Positions 1 through 14,258 are shown, numbered from the stretch's first letter. The stretch: DNA of 64,000 bases from Bugula neritina (GCA_964035545.1 OZ037766.1:3697722-3761721); one strand, 5' to 3'. Numbers and translations are program-made. Notes: a model not told the origin generated them from the letters alone.

Positions 1-930
1 TGTACCATCTACACAATACAATACACAGTATGTACCATCTACACAATACAATACACAGTATGTACCATCTACACAATACAATACAATGTATGTACCATCT
101 ACACAATACAATACACAGTATGTACCATCTACACAATACAATACACAGTATGTACCATCTACACAATACAATACACAGTATGTACCATCTACACAATACA
201 ATACACAGTATGTACCATCTACACAATACAATACACAGCATGTACCATCTACACAATACAATACACAGTATGTACCATCTACACAATACAATACACAGTA
301 TGTACCACCTACACAATACAATACACAGTATGTACCATCTACACAATACAATACACAGTATGTACCATTTACACAATACAATACACAGTATGTACCATCT
401 ACACAATACAATACACAGTATGTACTATCTATACAATACAATACACAGTATTTACCATCTACACAATACAATACACAGCATGTACCATCTACACAATACA
501 ATACACAGTATGTACCATCTACACAATACAATACACAGTATGTACCATCTACACAATACAATACACAGTATGTACCATCTACACAATACAATACACAGTA
601 TGTACCATCTACACAATACAATACACAGTATGTACCATCTACACAATACAATACACAGTATGTACCATCTACACAATACAATACACAGTATGTACCATCT
701 ACACAATACAATACACAGTATGTACCATCTACACAATACAATACACAGTATGTACCATCTACACAATACAATACACAGTATGTACCATCTACACAATACA
801 ATACACAGTATGTACCATCTACACAATACAATACACAGTATGTACCATCTACACAATACAATACACAGTATGTACCATCTACACAATACAATACACAGTA
901 TGTACTATCTATACAATTCAGTTCACATTA
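1..930. repeat. 30-bp minisatellite array, about 31 units, running off the left edge
   Basis: Direct tandem array with a 30-bp unit (core tgtaccatctacacaataca, then atacacagta), nearly invariant over about 31 copies. The window starts inside it, so the true length is unknown. Single-base variants mark a few units: cagca at 236-240 and 476-480, a doubly changed unit at 421-450, and a similar degenerate unit at 901-930 at the right edge. Because 30 is a multiple of three and the unit lacks stops in several frames, long open frames of ten-residue repeats appear on both strands; these are artefacts of the array. Confidence 0.98.
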
Positions 931-1860
931 TATTATATATATACCATCAATACCAACTATTTACGATATACATGTATATCTTCACGGTAGCTTCAAGAAT
1001 TATTCAAAAGAATTAGGTCTATAATCTCTACATATTGAATGGTTCGAATTTACAAATTTGTGACTCATCAATGTTCGTTTATAACTTAAAACTTATCCAT
1101 AACTTGTGCATATTTTCTAGGTACATTTGTTATAATAGAAGATGACTTTTTAATTTAATACTAATTGACTAGATTATTACACAACAACTGCTATCCGTCA
1201 ATAAACAAAAATTTAAAAGATGTTAAAATTGAGCCCAATTTCATTATAATAAAAAAATTCTATTAAATTTTAAACTACACCAATGCTACAAACTTAATTT
1301 TTTTATTTATATAATTTAAAATAGTAGATTTCAACTAACTTTTAGGTTAATAACAATACCGTTTCTGTTACAAAATCGTTATAAAAAAGTGTGTCATAAA
1401 TGCATGTTATTACATTTGATGATATTCATGTAATTAAACAAAATATATGGAAGGAACTAATAATAGCCTGACCATAATTGAATACAATACGCCTACTAGT
1501 CAAAAAATCTCTCTAACAATAAAGTAGATATCTGAAAAGACTATACACGTCTATAAATATTGATAATCAATAATATTATTATACTTTGCTGCATGCAATG
1601 TAAGAAATCGACTAATGTGAGAACTAGAAAATTACTATGTGATCTATACCTAGCAGCTGTGAATGTAGACTTTATAGAATTATTTCTAAAGGAATAAACT
1701 TTCCTTAACCTTCTGCACATGCTTGTATAAAATTATTGTCACATCACACGCACATGACTAGATAAAAAGACAATATGAGTTACAATACAATACTTGTGGG
1801 CTAATTAACTAAATTGATAAATACTCAAGATTATAGACTGAGAGGCAATCTTCAACTCAC
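931..1860. other. AT-rich flank between the minisatellite and the first gene
   Basis: No convincing exon, RNA gene or mobile element seen. The stretch is AT-rich. It should hold the 3' end of the minus-strand CCP/WSC gene if the GTGAGT donor at its last recognised exon (1861) is used, but I could not identify that exon. Confidence 0.5.
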
Positions 1861-4800
1861 CATAGAAGGAGCAGTACCGCACACCTTCCTGAAACTTATA
1901 ATATCCATGGTCAGCTATGTTATGGTCCAGAAAAAGAGAAAAACAGTTTTCATCTTTACCATAAGCTACAGCAGCATCTGTGAAATGCCAAAGTATAGTA
2001 GAAAAATATAATAAATGTTAAATAATCCTTTTTAAAAGTATAAATAAATTGCATAGCTCAATTGACAAAAAAACATTATTTTTAGTCTATACAAGATGAT
2101 ACAAAATGAGTGAATCCTTGAAAAAGACCTTATAATTTAAACAGGCAATATAAAAATAAATGCTCTACAGGCATCATTGATGTACGATGATTGTTCGTAG
2201 TTTGTAGAAACGTACACAAGTATTTAAAAGTAAAAATATAGATTGAAGGAAAAGCTGTTCTACTTAGACCAATATACTTGGAAAAGTACAACTGCTAACA
2301 TCTTCCTTCTTTGCAATTAGGAGAAGAGCCATGCATAAAGCCATTGAAGTTTAAACTAAGGACCTAAAATTGTCTTTTGAATATAATCCTCTACAGTTGT
2401 TTATTTGATTACTTCAAACAAGGAATATATTAACTTTTATATCAAATTTTTTGTAATGAAAAATTGAACAAATGGTCACAAGTGCTTTGTCAAGAATAAG
2501 TTGAAACAACAGTTTGGTGAACATGACTCTATGCTGTTGTATAGAAGATGTAGCTGCACTAACCCGTGTGCTGTACGACAGCATGGGTACTAGAGCCACA
2601 CCCAGTTGAAGTGGAACTCCCACCACCAGCACACGCCTCCTGGCAGTTAGACCAATGTAGTATTATAGTGTCTGTTTGTAGCACTGTAAATGGACAGACA
2701 GCACTGTGAAAAAGAGACACCAATGTTTAGCATTATAGTAATGAAGGCAGATTTAAAACTTAAATATGAATTGGTGATATGAAGAGGAAAAATTTTAGAG
2801 CTATATTCGTGTTAAAACACATTTTAACCTCAACAGCTATGCATACACGCATCGTAAAAAAACTTGTCGCTTTACATCTAATCAAAAAGAGGCTGCAATC
2901 GCTAGTACAATTTTATTCCTTTCAAATGAAAAAGGATTGATACCTTTCTTTTGATATCTGTGAGTGAGAATATGAAACTTGAGTGATAACAAATTGAAAA
3001 ATCTAATGATCTGATGCGTCATTTTCTTCTTGAAGCACTGTAGCATTGCTGATATTGGTAAACACATGTCGTTTAATAAAACACTAGGAGTCTGAATGCT
3101 CTACCAGTTAGCAAGAAACTGGTAAAGCATTCAGATTGTAAAATGAGTTGATGGAAGAATAAAAAAAGAAAGATTAAAGTTGGGTTGATACCTCTGCTGA
3201 AAAAAGTACCGAGTTTATATAATTATAACTGTATAAGTACGTTGTTTAATCGCCAAAGTAATAACTAAATAACGATGTTTACAAGGGGTTATTACTTCTA
3301 TTCTGAAATTTTTATGAGTGGCTTTTACAATGAAATGCAACTCGGAAAAATTTCAACTCGGCCAAATTGAATTTCTGACCAAAAATCGTGAAGGTATAAA
3401 GGCAACTTAAGGCTAACTGCCTAAAGCTGTGAGTTAAGACTCAAATAAGCAAATGGGTAAAATATATATATTGGAATATTTCAGCTTTACATTGGATTTG
3501 TATTCTACCCTGTATTGTGTACGGATGTAGTAATTCACTACTGAGCAGTATTAAGGTACAGCATATAAATTAATGTTTTTATCAATTGAAATATATCTAC
3601 AAGAGTAAAACATGTAGAGAAATACCAGCACTAGTATCTGGTGTGTCAGAATCCACACAGTAACACTCATTAGTTTTGTAAGCAACTGTGTAGACTTTCT
3701 TATCCCCAAACATTCTGAGACAGAAAGAGTTGCAATCCCCTTCTTTCATTGAGCTCCAACCCGTCTTCTTATACTGAGCATTGTCAACAAACCAACTCGT
3801 GTCAGATATCTCATAGCAACCATCTACAAGCCCATAATAAGTGAGCACAGTTCAAACTAGAGAGAAAGCTAACTGCACAAAAACCAACTTCTGATTTTAC
3901 ATTTGTAATTTAGCAATGCATTATTTTGTTAGAGTATCGGAACCTCAAATAGGAATCAAGTCAGCCATGATATTAGGCATTGCCTTATAAAACCAAGCGT
4001 TTTTGAATTTGCGCTGTTGTATTATTAATACCAGTTTTGGTTTTGCCAGCCACAACATATGAACTGATTTTAATTTTATATGCTTATAGTAACTTACAGA
4101 ACGACTCAAATAGAGAAAATCGATCTTCGCCATTCTCATCACCTGTTGATCCGTCTCCCATCCAAGTCATAGAATTTGTGTAGTACACAGTACATGAATC
4201 TGGAGCATCAACTATGTTCAGACTGACAATTTGAGCTGAGGAAAGACACCCAGTTGCCCAGTGTCCGCCATCAACAATAGCATACTTGAGACCTGAAGTA
4301 AAAATTATAAAGGAATGTGACCAGAACAGCTTGTTTCACAAAGAAACTCATTATGATTCTTTCAGAACACAGTTCATCATTGACAACGTATTTCACAGTA
4401 AATTCTCCTGCAGAAATGTTATGTTTGCTAAACATAAACTTTTTATTAGCAAATTCAAACAAAGCTAACCTTAGTTATGGATCACATGTTATGAGCACTT
4501 ATATATACATACCCTCTTCCTGGCAGGTTTTACGGATACCCGCTGGGTAGTAGTAACCGTAGTCATATGATATATCAGCTGCTGTTGAGACACATCCAAC
4601 ATAGTCTAATTCTACAAAAAGAAAAATTGTTACAAAATAATTTTTATAGTTTCCACAGTCTTAGTTTCTGTAGTATGCACAGGGCATGGCGGAGACGTAA
4701 AGCATGTAGTCTGAGCCACCTGATGTATGCTCACCCTCTGTTCACACATTGCCGTACCGTACGCCGTAACAGCAAATTTCTGCCATCTTTGGTAACATCC

Positions 4801-5807
4801 GGGTTGAATCGTACCCCGGTATACACTGCAGTGTTGATCAAGCAGCGATTGATTAAAAAAAACGTGGGGCTCCTATTGGGTAGAGTTGATCTATAGTACT
4901 AAAATTTAAAGAATATTTTCGCTAATTTATTTTAATCGATTATAGTTGATTTAATTTAACCAATTCAAAAGTTTTAAAGGATTAAAAGATTTTTATCCGG
5001 CTTGTTTAAATTAAACTCAGCTTAAAAATTTAGCCTTCCCTTCTCACAAAAGCATGCAAACCAAAAACTTAAAAATTATTTGGATGGCTGAAATATTTAT
5101 TATTCAAATTAGTTTGCACAATGATTTTAAGAACACATATATTTAAAAAAAATATTGTTTTCTTTCAATTGTTTTTATTTAGTCAATAGCATTTATATCA
5201 CATTTTTTGAAAAGAATGTTGCGAATAATTTGTGAATAATATCCAAAGGCATACAAGTCACCGCAGACAAGAATTATCCTTATTATGATTGGTCACAGCT
5301 CAACGTCATTCGTTGTATTTTTCGTCAATGTGTGAACGCTTGTTGACGAAATGTAACAGCAGCGCCATTTTGTTTGTGCTGTTACGGTATAGGATACGGC
5401 AATGTGTGAACAGGGGGTTAGAATTTATACATAAGGCACGGACTCATTAATACAGAGGGAGTCTCTTTTACTCCACTATCATGTAGGTTATACTTACCAC
5501 TTTCAGTAGGACAGCAGCCCTGATTGACATAGTCCCACTGGTTGTTCCCTAGACAGGTGATGGTATATTCTTCTAGCGCATTCGGTGGATAGACTGAGTT
5601 GGGGCATACAGGCTGCCAGTCAAGACTATTCCAAGTAGTGCAGGTGTAAGAGAACGACTCTCCTGCCGATACACTAGTTCTGCCCTGGTGAGCTGTTCCT
5701 ACTATGTTGGTAGTTGTGGTAGAGCTGGGGGGTGGGTCACAAGTCGTACCAACAATCTCAGTAGCACCAAGAAGAAATATCAAGCACTTCATATGAAGAA
5801 ACCCCAT
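1861..5807 (-). CDS. Secreted cysteine-rich protein: signal peptide, CCP-like module, WSC-like modules
   Basis: Six exons assembled on the minus strand: 5498-5807, 4513-4611, 4098-4292, 3626-3823, 2564-2671, 1861-1977. Every internal junction is phase 1 with GT-AG sites, so each middle exon is a symmetric module. The start MGFLHMKCLIFLLG opens a signal peptide. Exon 1 then gives a Thr-rich linker and a sushi/CCP-like block of spaced cysteines with NNQWDYVNQGCCP. Exons 2 and 3 (YVGC, then KTCQEEG, VDGGHWATGC) and exon 4 (YGCYEI, GDCNSFC, NECYCVDS) resemble WSC domains, a carbohydrate-binding extracellular fold. Exons 5 and 6 add further Cys (SNCQEACAGG; GKDENCFSLF). If the last donor is ignored, the frame ends at a stop about 60 bases further on; otherwise a 3' exon is missing. 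Function unknown; extracellular glycan binding is inferred from the fold only. Confidence 0.6.
3089..3136. repeat. Short near-perfect hairpin
   Basis: Arms of 21 bases (3089-3109 and 3116-3136) pair with two mismatches around a 6-base loop. Read on the minus strand, the right part of the left arm (aactggtagagcattcaga) looks like the D-arm and anticodon-stem region of a tRNA, but no full tRNA can be folded here. It lies in an intron of the CCP/WSC gene. Confidence 0.6.
4734..5417. mobile_element. Non-autonomous DNA transposon with terminal inverted repeats
   Basis: The ends are inverted copies. The left end reads ccctctgttcacacattgcc from 4734, and the right end, read inverted from 5417, gives ccccctgttcacacattgcc. 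Similarity continues inward through a gccgta/gttacagc region of about 40 bases. The flanking trinucleotides are tca on the left and tta on the right, which could be a decayed TWA target duplication as in PIF/Harbinger elements; that assignment is inference. No transposase frame lies inside. The element sits in intron 1 of the CCP/WSC gene. Confidence 0.65.
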
Positions 5808-6087
5808 AATTCTGTAATAATCACAAAAATAACAAGCAATTATGCTGAATGTTGAGTAAATAATAATGCTTTGCATGGTTGATCTTTCTTCTTGGTAAAA
5901 CTTATATCGCCTATGATGACGCTTGAACTTTTTTGTCCTTGTGAAAGGTAAACCTAATTTTGGATTAACTATAACTTTCAATAAACAAAGTTGTTGCTGT
6001 GTGACTTCAAACACAAAAATGGGTTGCATCTATGTACTATATGTACACATAAGAGAAACCACCGCCTACTATACAGTATACAGTACT

Positions 6088-6170
6088 AATAGAGAACCCA
6101 TTCTCTTTTGATTAAAGCATAGTGCTGCAAGTCATACGTTCAAATTTCAGTAGGGCCACTGGTGACGTCA
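6088..6170 (+). mobile_element. Possible tRNA-derived SINE fragment
   Basis: The stretch contains a B-box-like gttcaaatttc followed by agtagggccactggtg. A second copy on the minus strand at 59700-59772 shares this order (gttttaattctactaaggct then attggt). Two diverged copies with tRNA-like promoter boxes suggest a SINE head; no tail or target duplication was established. Confidence 0.3.
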
Positions 6171-9150
6171 TGAGCAGCATTTCATTACATTTTCTTTAGT
6201 GTAACATCAAAGTTTTTAAGCCCTACCATCAAGTTGGTGAAAGGCAGGGTCTGCAGTTCACTTAAGCAACCTTGATACTAACAGTTTCCCAAGAGATTGA
6301 TACTTTAATTAAGACGTGAGATTTTATAAACTATAACATCATGCTGTCATATTGATACACATGGTAAAGCTAAAACACAGCTTTTTTGAGTAAAGGGTAG
6401 CTCCACTATATACCCCTGGCAGTTATGTAATATGCTAACTTGCGACTCATAAACACTTGGATAGTATTGTACTTACCTCTTAAGGAGTGTGACTTAAAGT
6501 TACCTCAAACTGGCTGAAAAACTTATATCTGCCACTAGCCAAAGTTAGATCAGGTTGAATGGCATAGAGTAGCTTTAAACAACTGCAAAGCTATCACTTT
6601 CACATAACATGCAAAAACGTGCATGAGTGTCTTTCAGAAGCAACTGTTTTGTTCAAGGTCCAGTCTAGTGTATGCATAGAAACATCAATAGCGCAAAACA
6701 ATACACAGTAAACAACTGAGACATACAGTTAAATCTGTTGAATCATAACAAAGAAATTTTCACGAAGCAATAAGCTAGAAATTATGCCAATTCTATAGCC
6801 ATAAGCAATTAGCGTAATATTGTTTAGACTTAAGATTGATGACAATATTGATTAGCATAATACAGGCATTGATCTATTTTTGGTGTCAAATTGTTCTTAC
6901 ATTAAAGAATCCTTGACATATCATTTATGCAGTATTACAATATCCATGTATATCTCAGCTATCATCTACAGCCTGTTGTCTTATAAGAAATTCGTAGCAA
7001 ACATGTCTTGAATTGATTTGTGTTTTCTGATCACTTGCTAATGACAACTGGCTCTGAAGTCCTGGTATTATAAAACTCACAGTAATTATTGCTGATTTTC
7101 ATTGCATGCTATTTTTAATTACTGCAACACAGAGCTTAGTCACTTAGCTGGCTAGAAAGTTTAATTGTTATACATATAAACACACAATATTAATCAACCG
7201 AGCTTCAAAACAAAAATTATTTTAAAAATTCAAGATTAAACTTTTTTCCATTTCCACGCCCAGCAAATGGACAGCATTAAGTAGTGTAACTGTGCTATTA
7301 TATATAAAGGGATTACAGGTGCAGCTTGTATATTTTTGTATCGTGGTCAACGGTACTATAGCTAGCAGACTTTAACAATAATTAATGGCATCACAGTTGT
7401 ATAGATGCCGTACAGATAACTATAGTTCCTAAAACAGCAGAATGGGGGCTTATATAGACACCATCCTTTTCCCGTGGGAACTCCTGATGGAAAGAGTTTT
7501 TATAAAATGGGCCAAGGAATTGTTTTCTATTGTGGCACAAAAGTAATTATGAAATAATGCCTTTTTGGCAACATTAATAGTGTTTACTTATATTAGGACT
7601 GCTGACTGTTTACTAAGTCAGCCCTCTCAACCTTAGACAGTTGCTCCATTATTAGAGCAATTAATGTTTTCTAAATAAAATAAATTTAAAACACTAATTA
7701 TTTCCAGTTTCTTCAATATGTTGAAGTTACATATTGGCTATACATGATGGTTGTTACTGTCAAGACGTGCCCAGGATTGCAATACGTAATTATGCCAATT
7801 GACATCTATATTATAAAGGGTCTTGTTACAGCACAAAGAGAACACAACTTCTAATACTGCTATCTTCACCACCCGCCTACTTGTTAAAATCAACTATTCA
7901 TGTTTATTTAAAGCATTTAAAACTAAAATACAATAAAATTGTAAAATAATAAAGCATGAAAGAACTTAGTTACTAGGCGTGTGCTGCTTTTTATTCAAAA
8001 CATATTCAACATAAAGGAGGTAAATATCATTTCAAAAATCCAATAATTGAACGAAACTTTATTAAGTATATAGCTGTAAAAATATATTGTCTAGCTAATA
8101 CATAATTGAGGTATTGTAATACAACATTTAAGATTATTATTAGTGTATAATGAGTAATCAATATAATATTATAAAGGCTACAAATTACATTTAACCAAGA
8201 AAGCAAATAAGCAATCAACTATAGTGGGTTTTTGAACAATAATTGTTTGTGGGAATAAATATTTTAATTTCAAGTTTGCTATCAATTTTTGATAATTTAT
8301 TTTGACAATTGGACTGCAGTAGCAGCAGAATTTCCTGCTATTATGACTTTATTCAACTGATGCCATAAAGAAAACTAAAATTTATACTGAAAAATCGATA
8401 AGCACCTGAAACTGTCTATAAAAAAGTATAAAAATGGCATTAACAATAAAAGAAAACAAGACTTCACAGTAGTAATAAACACCCAATACTTTTAAAGTTA
8501 CAGAAAAAGTGCTGCTAAATATATATTTTCACTTGACTGGCAGCATATACTAGCTGTGCTCCATAGAATTGGCACATGATTTGCTATAAATGTGCAATAA
8601 GCTTAGCTCACAAGGCTAAAGTGCATGCTAGCATTACCCCTTCTTTGATGGCCCACTAGAAATTTACAGATGAGCTAAGAAAGTTCTAAGTGGACTTTAG
8701 CTTATTGAAAATACAAAAAGTTTACAAAATATTTAATGTATAATATCATGGGGCACATTGTTTTCTTATTATACCATAGTTAGTTTCAAAAAGAGAATCA
8801 ATACGGGATCAACGCAATGATGACTATAGTGCTTACATAATAAATATATTTGTTATTGCAAATTATATTATTGCACAGATACTTATGCCTCTACCAACTT
8901 GCAACTAGATGTAATATGGTACAAGTTTTGAGAATAGTTTAATTTAAATATTTTATATAATCATTTTATTTTGCTTGCCATCTTGGTTAATATTAAGATA
9001 CTAATATTGGCTTATACCTTACATCAGATGTTCTATAGTGGCTTAAGAAAGTGCAACTTTCTTAGCGCCGCACTGCTGTACCCAATATAATTATGGTTAC
9101 AAGCAAGCTTTCAGCTAAACAGAATACTTGAATTTGGAAATACCTGAAAA

Positions 9151-9344
<194 letters not shown>

Positions 9345-10335
9345 ATGAAGAAAAATTGACTGAAATATACCACGTAAACCAAGATTAGATACATAGAGAA
9401 TTTTTTATCTATATCTGAAATGTTATAAAATCACATTAATAGAATGGCTCAATATTTAATCATTTATATTTTATTATTAAGAGATATTTAAGAAAAATGA
9501 AAATTAGTTTTGCTTTGGTTTACTCAGCATAACTAGTAAAGGTTTTAAAAAGTATATGAAATCAGGATTGTCTTCTCTTGGAATAACAAATCTCCCAATA
9601 ATGTGGAAAAATGCTTGTATAATAATTGTCATTTTGAAATTTTATTTAACTTTATTTTAAACAAAGGGAAGTCTTTAAAAATGATAACTAGGCAGGAATA
9701 TAGTATTATAATTATCATCTTATGGTGTTTTTGTTTAACGGATATAGCTAGAAACAGCACAAAATTTGTGGCCACTGAGTTCAAAAGAGGGGATTTAGAG
9801 TCTTGATAACAATACTTACATCAACGCTGTTATCCCTATCATGGTGCTGCTTCTAGCCACTCCTGCTCGTAACAAACTTGAGAGTTCAGTGCTACATAAT
9901 TCACAGCTACGTCACCCATCGAGCAAATGAGTATAATAAGACACAGTTATAAACTACTAACCTGTCAAGCTAAGTTTATTACTTCAATCAAATCTAAACA
10001 ATACCAGCAGAATCTGAAATTCCTGTACTTGAGATTGTTAAAGATAATAATATGGGTGCTAGCTCTCACCCCCCTACTACTATAAGATAAAGAAACAACA
10101 TTTAATCACAGGCTTCTTTCCCTTGCATAATAGTTCATCACATAATTATACTGTTACATACACAACAACACGGGTGTCCTATGACAATAGAAGCTAGCAC
10201 CACAGCTTGCTATCTTTGGTGAAGTACGATAAGAATGTTAAGGGTAAAGAGACGTGTAACATAAATTAACTAATTTTGGGATAAAAGGTAGCACATTCCA
10301 TAGTATTAGAAGCAGTTTAAAGGGAAGCAACAAAC

Positions 10336-13300
10336 ATGGCCGACACTGAACATCGTACAGTCAATGATGCTCTGCTGGCAGTTGGTGAACCAGGAAAGTA
10401 TCAACTTCTTCTGCTGCTGTTTATTTTTGTACCAGGAGCCCTGACAGCCATGCAAACACTGGTGGTGGTGTTCTCACAAGCAGGCATGGGTTACAGGTTA
10501 GTATTAGGTGTCAGTTGTTGCCGTCCATGTGGGAAATTTAGTCTAGCTTCTAACTGGGAAGCATCTAACTGAGATGAGACCAAGATAATTTAGACTTGGC
10601 TGGCTAGTTAAATTATTTTAACAGAACTAGGTGTATATACATTGGTTTCAGCACAGATAGTTCTATTACAATAATTTAACTAGCCAGCCAACCGTCTTAT
10701 AACTTATACACTAGTTTACTTCATTTAAAGTTTGAACTCACCGTGGATGTGACTCAAATTTCTTAGCACTGGTGTTATCAATTATTTTTATCTCATATTA
10801 TAATATACATAGATTAGTTTTACATTTAGGTCAAGAGTAATTTTAACTTTATGAACACAACCAGGGCTTTTGAGTCTGTAATGTATTAGTATAGCTTTTA
10901 CTTGAGCTCTCAAATATAAGCAACCCGGATGTACACGCTCAATGACTGTGTACTTATAGTTATGCTAATACTATATATATCGTATGCAAATCACCTCTTT
11001 GTGTCAATAAGCTCAGTTTGAACTTCATATACAGATATAAAATAGTTGAACCTCTAACTTAAATCTCATGCTATTTGCTATTTCGGGCTTGAAGCTTTAT
11101 AGTAAAACTACCTATAAGCAGCGCAGACCTAGGGGTGACTGAGTGCAATAGTTTGAGATCTCCAGCTTGGAGTTGAGGTTCAAAGTTACAACCTAAACCT
11201 TCAACTCTAAACTTCTGCACTCAGTCAGGCCTAGCTCAGAGCTGCTTAGAGATGATTATTTCATAGTGTTTAGCAGTTCCCTTGCTGGTTAAGTTGAATA
11301 AACTTTTGTGGTTGGACAAGCAGCTACCCTGGTTTTGCTGTCTGATGTACCACTTTCTATTAAAATCGTGTCATTTGATCTACTAGTAAGCACTATAGTT
11401 GAAGATTTTCTTATCTGTAGTTATTAAAAGATACTGTTTTCTAATCAGCTTCGAAATCTGTTATAAAACCACTGGACTATCTTTTACTTGAAACTGTAGA
11501 TTACAGTTAGTTATGTACATAATGTATGCTTGAAAACTACTAAATAAAAGAAAATATTTTCTGCAATCTATCGAAGTTATAATGCTTTATTCTACCATAT
11601 ATATATGCATAATATATTTTATAAACGTATGTATACACAGAAAATTTATAAGATATGCATGCTTAACCTATTTATATATTGCCTTTTCACTACAAATAAC
11701 GGAAATAGAATAGCCAGCCTACAAAGCTCCAATATTTTATACTGTGTGTATATTTACTTTTCTCTAATTTTGTCTTCAGTCACAAAGTTTTACCTTGCAC
11801 ACATTTCTATAATAATATTTTAGCCTCTAAAATCCTTGAAAGATTGCTTTTTCATCAATCAGTGAAAAAAACATTTTATCTAAGTTTCAAGTGCGTTATT
11901 GATCGAATTACACTGCACAAGTTTTCAAAAGTGCCAAAACAATTTGAGACGCCTAATTAAAGGTAGTAAAACTGGATATTCGAAAGTACTTGACACTAAA
12001 TTTTACGTAGATTCTAGAAAATCATAATCGCACTAGACTTGCCTAAATTTATGTCGACATGGCTTTCCTACAAAATATGCTAATTTTGTCATAGCAGTAG
12101 AGCAAGCTAACTAAAAGATTTTGTTTTCATTGGTTTAAAAACCATAATGGTTTTTATTAGAGCAGGCCCGATGCATTATGCAGATACCATCAGAAATTGA
12201 ACTAGCAATTATATAAAATCGTTAGAAAATTGAAACTACTCGTAGGGTCAATGCTAGCTGACTCTAACAGCTGCCGAGCTATAAAAATATTAACTGCTTA
12301 CTATAATATGCTCCAGAGTATAGTTGGGAAGGTGGGGCACAGCTTTGAGTAGCTTGGTGATAAGATTACAAGATAGCAGTTTGGGATTGAAGCAGGTGCT
12401 TTATTGCAAGGGCAGATAAAGCATCATATACTACAGTGAGATTTAAAGCTCTTCAAAAAGGTGCAATGTTATATAATTTGCTAAATTGACAAAAGTTCCT
12501 CATTGCTTAGAAGGCTAATCTGGAAGCAATATAACTATAATCTATCAGTAGAATATAGAACTACCTGGATTCGATTGAATATGCTTTCAAAAGTTTATAG
12601 AAATAATAGGTAGTCTCTTTGTAATTATCTTGAAAATTAAAAACCTTTACCATTTATAAGCACTCACGCAAGTTTATAATCGCTATCCCTGTAAGAAACC
12701 CCCCCCCCATGAAAAGTTTTGTTTATGTAATCACAATTTACATATTATTTTGAAGTTTTTTTTTAAATAATATCATTTTAAAATTATAAATTAATTACAC
12801 TGGCATTATATGAAAATTTTAGTAATTGCAACTAATGTAGGATTTTACTGTTATTTATTTCTCTACATATTTCGCTACCTTGTACCGAACCTTGCCTAAT
12901 ACATGAAGGGAACTGGTTTTCACTCTAACTATGGGTACACAAGTGTGTTATTCAAAAGCTTACAGTCACTTGGTTATGGCCTGTTCACACTACAGGGCTT
13001 AAAGTACGCTGTTTATAGCTGCTTTAGAGCTTTTACTTTGTATCTTTTTAGCTGTGAAGACTGTTCAATGCATAACTATCTCAACAGGTAGCTAGAAATA
13101 ATAAAATTATCTAGCCAATAGCAATGAAAGACCTTGCTTTATTTGTAGTATACCAAATAGCCAAATTTGCTAGTATAGTTTAGCTAGAATTATTAACAAA
13201 TTAGTAGATTTCTAATGACTCAAGCAGTTAACTATAGTAGCAAGTACAAAAACTCAATCAGCACTCAAATTTAATTGGATATTTGGAATGGAGGGAGCTG

Positions 13301-14189
13301 AGTCACTACTGAACAAAAAGCTGGTTTGACAAAGCCAAAGGTTTTGGCAAAGCACAAACAAAAGCTATAAATAGACCCCAGTGTCCTAAAATAGGACATG
13401 CAGCTGTGAGTAACATTGAATGGCAACAGCAATAAACAGCTCAATTTACTTGTAGTTTTAATAGGGTATTCAGTGTAAATAACCTAATAATAAATAACAT
13501 ACTGTAGTTTAAATTGATTAAAAAGAACTAAAGTTTAATGAAATGCTTTAACAAACACTCCAAGAAAGGAAGATATTGTACAGGCTATATATTATTCTGT
13601 TATCACTCTATTTGCAAATAAACTTTCCATTAGGCAAGATACTTGCGGCTATAATTTGTCAGACTGGTTTAATCCTTACTTCATCAGGTTTGCCAAGTAG
13701 TTTAGCCGTTGTAGGCAAGTAGGAGTTTCTAATTTTGACACAATGTATATATAGGAAAGAGATCACAACTCTGTAATGATAGTGCTGTCTGCTATAAAAA
13801 ACTTTTACTTAGTGAAATAGGCAGCCTATAGCAAATACAAAACAGCATGTAAGTTACCGGTGTGCAAGATCTTAGACATAATACTCCAAAAAAAAAATTC
13901 CAATAAATTACTGAATGTTACAGATGTCAAGATGAATTCCCAGGTCTCAACTCAACTACAGATGGTAACACAACTCTCAATAGTTCTGTGATGTTGGAAT
14001 ATAATACATGCCCTGAGGATGTTGGTCTACAGTGTTCAGGCTTTACATACAACAGCACTGTGTTTACAAGTACTATCATTAGTGAGGTGAGACTTTACTA
14101 CTTGTTTCTGATAGAATAGACTGTTGTCCTGATACCTAATAACGCATTATATTAAAGTAGCGATATGGATGCTTATAGCATTTTATTGC

Positions 14190-14258
<69 letters not shown>

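Noticed and set aside
30-1024. Long open frames of MYHLHNTIHS, QYVPSTQYNT and CRWYILCIVL repeats on both strands
   Set aside because: They come from a 30-bp tandem array that lacks stop codons in several frames; open on both strands, with no non-repeat domain.
1814-2011. Plus-strand 65-residue frame
   Set aside because: The opposite strand holds exon 1861-1977 with matching phase, acceptor and donor; the plus frame has no family features.
2414-2632. Minus-strand 72-residue frame starting MLVVGVPLQLG
   Set aside because: Another frame of the same bases gives a Cys-rich, phase-1 exon (2564-2671) that fits the CCP/WSC gene better.
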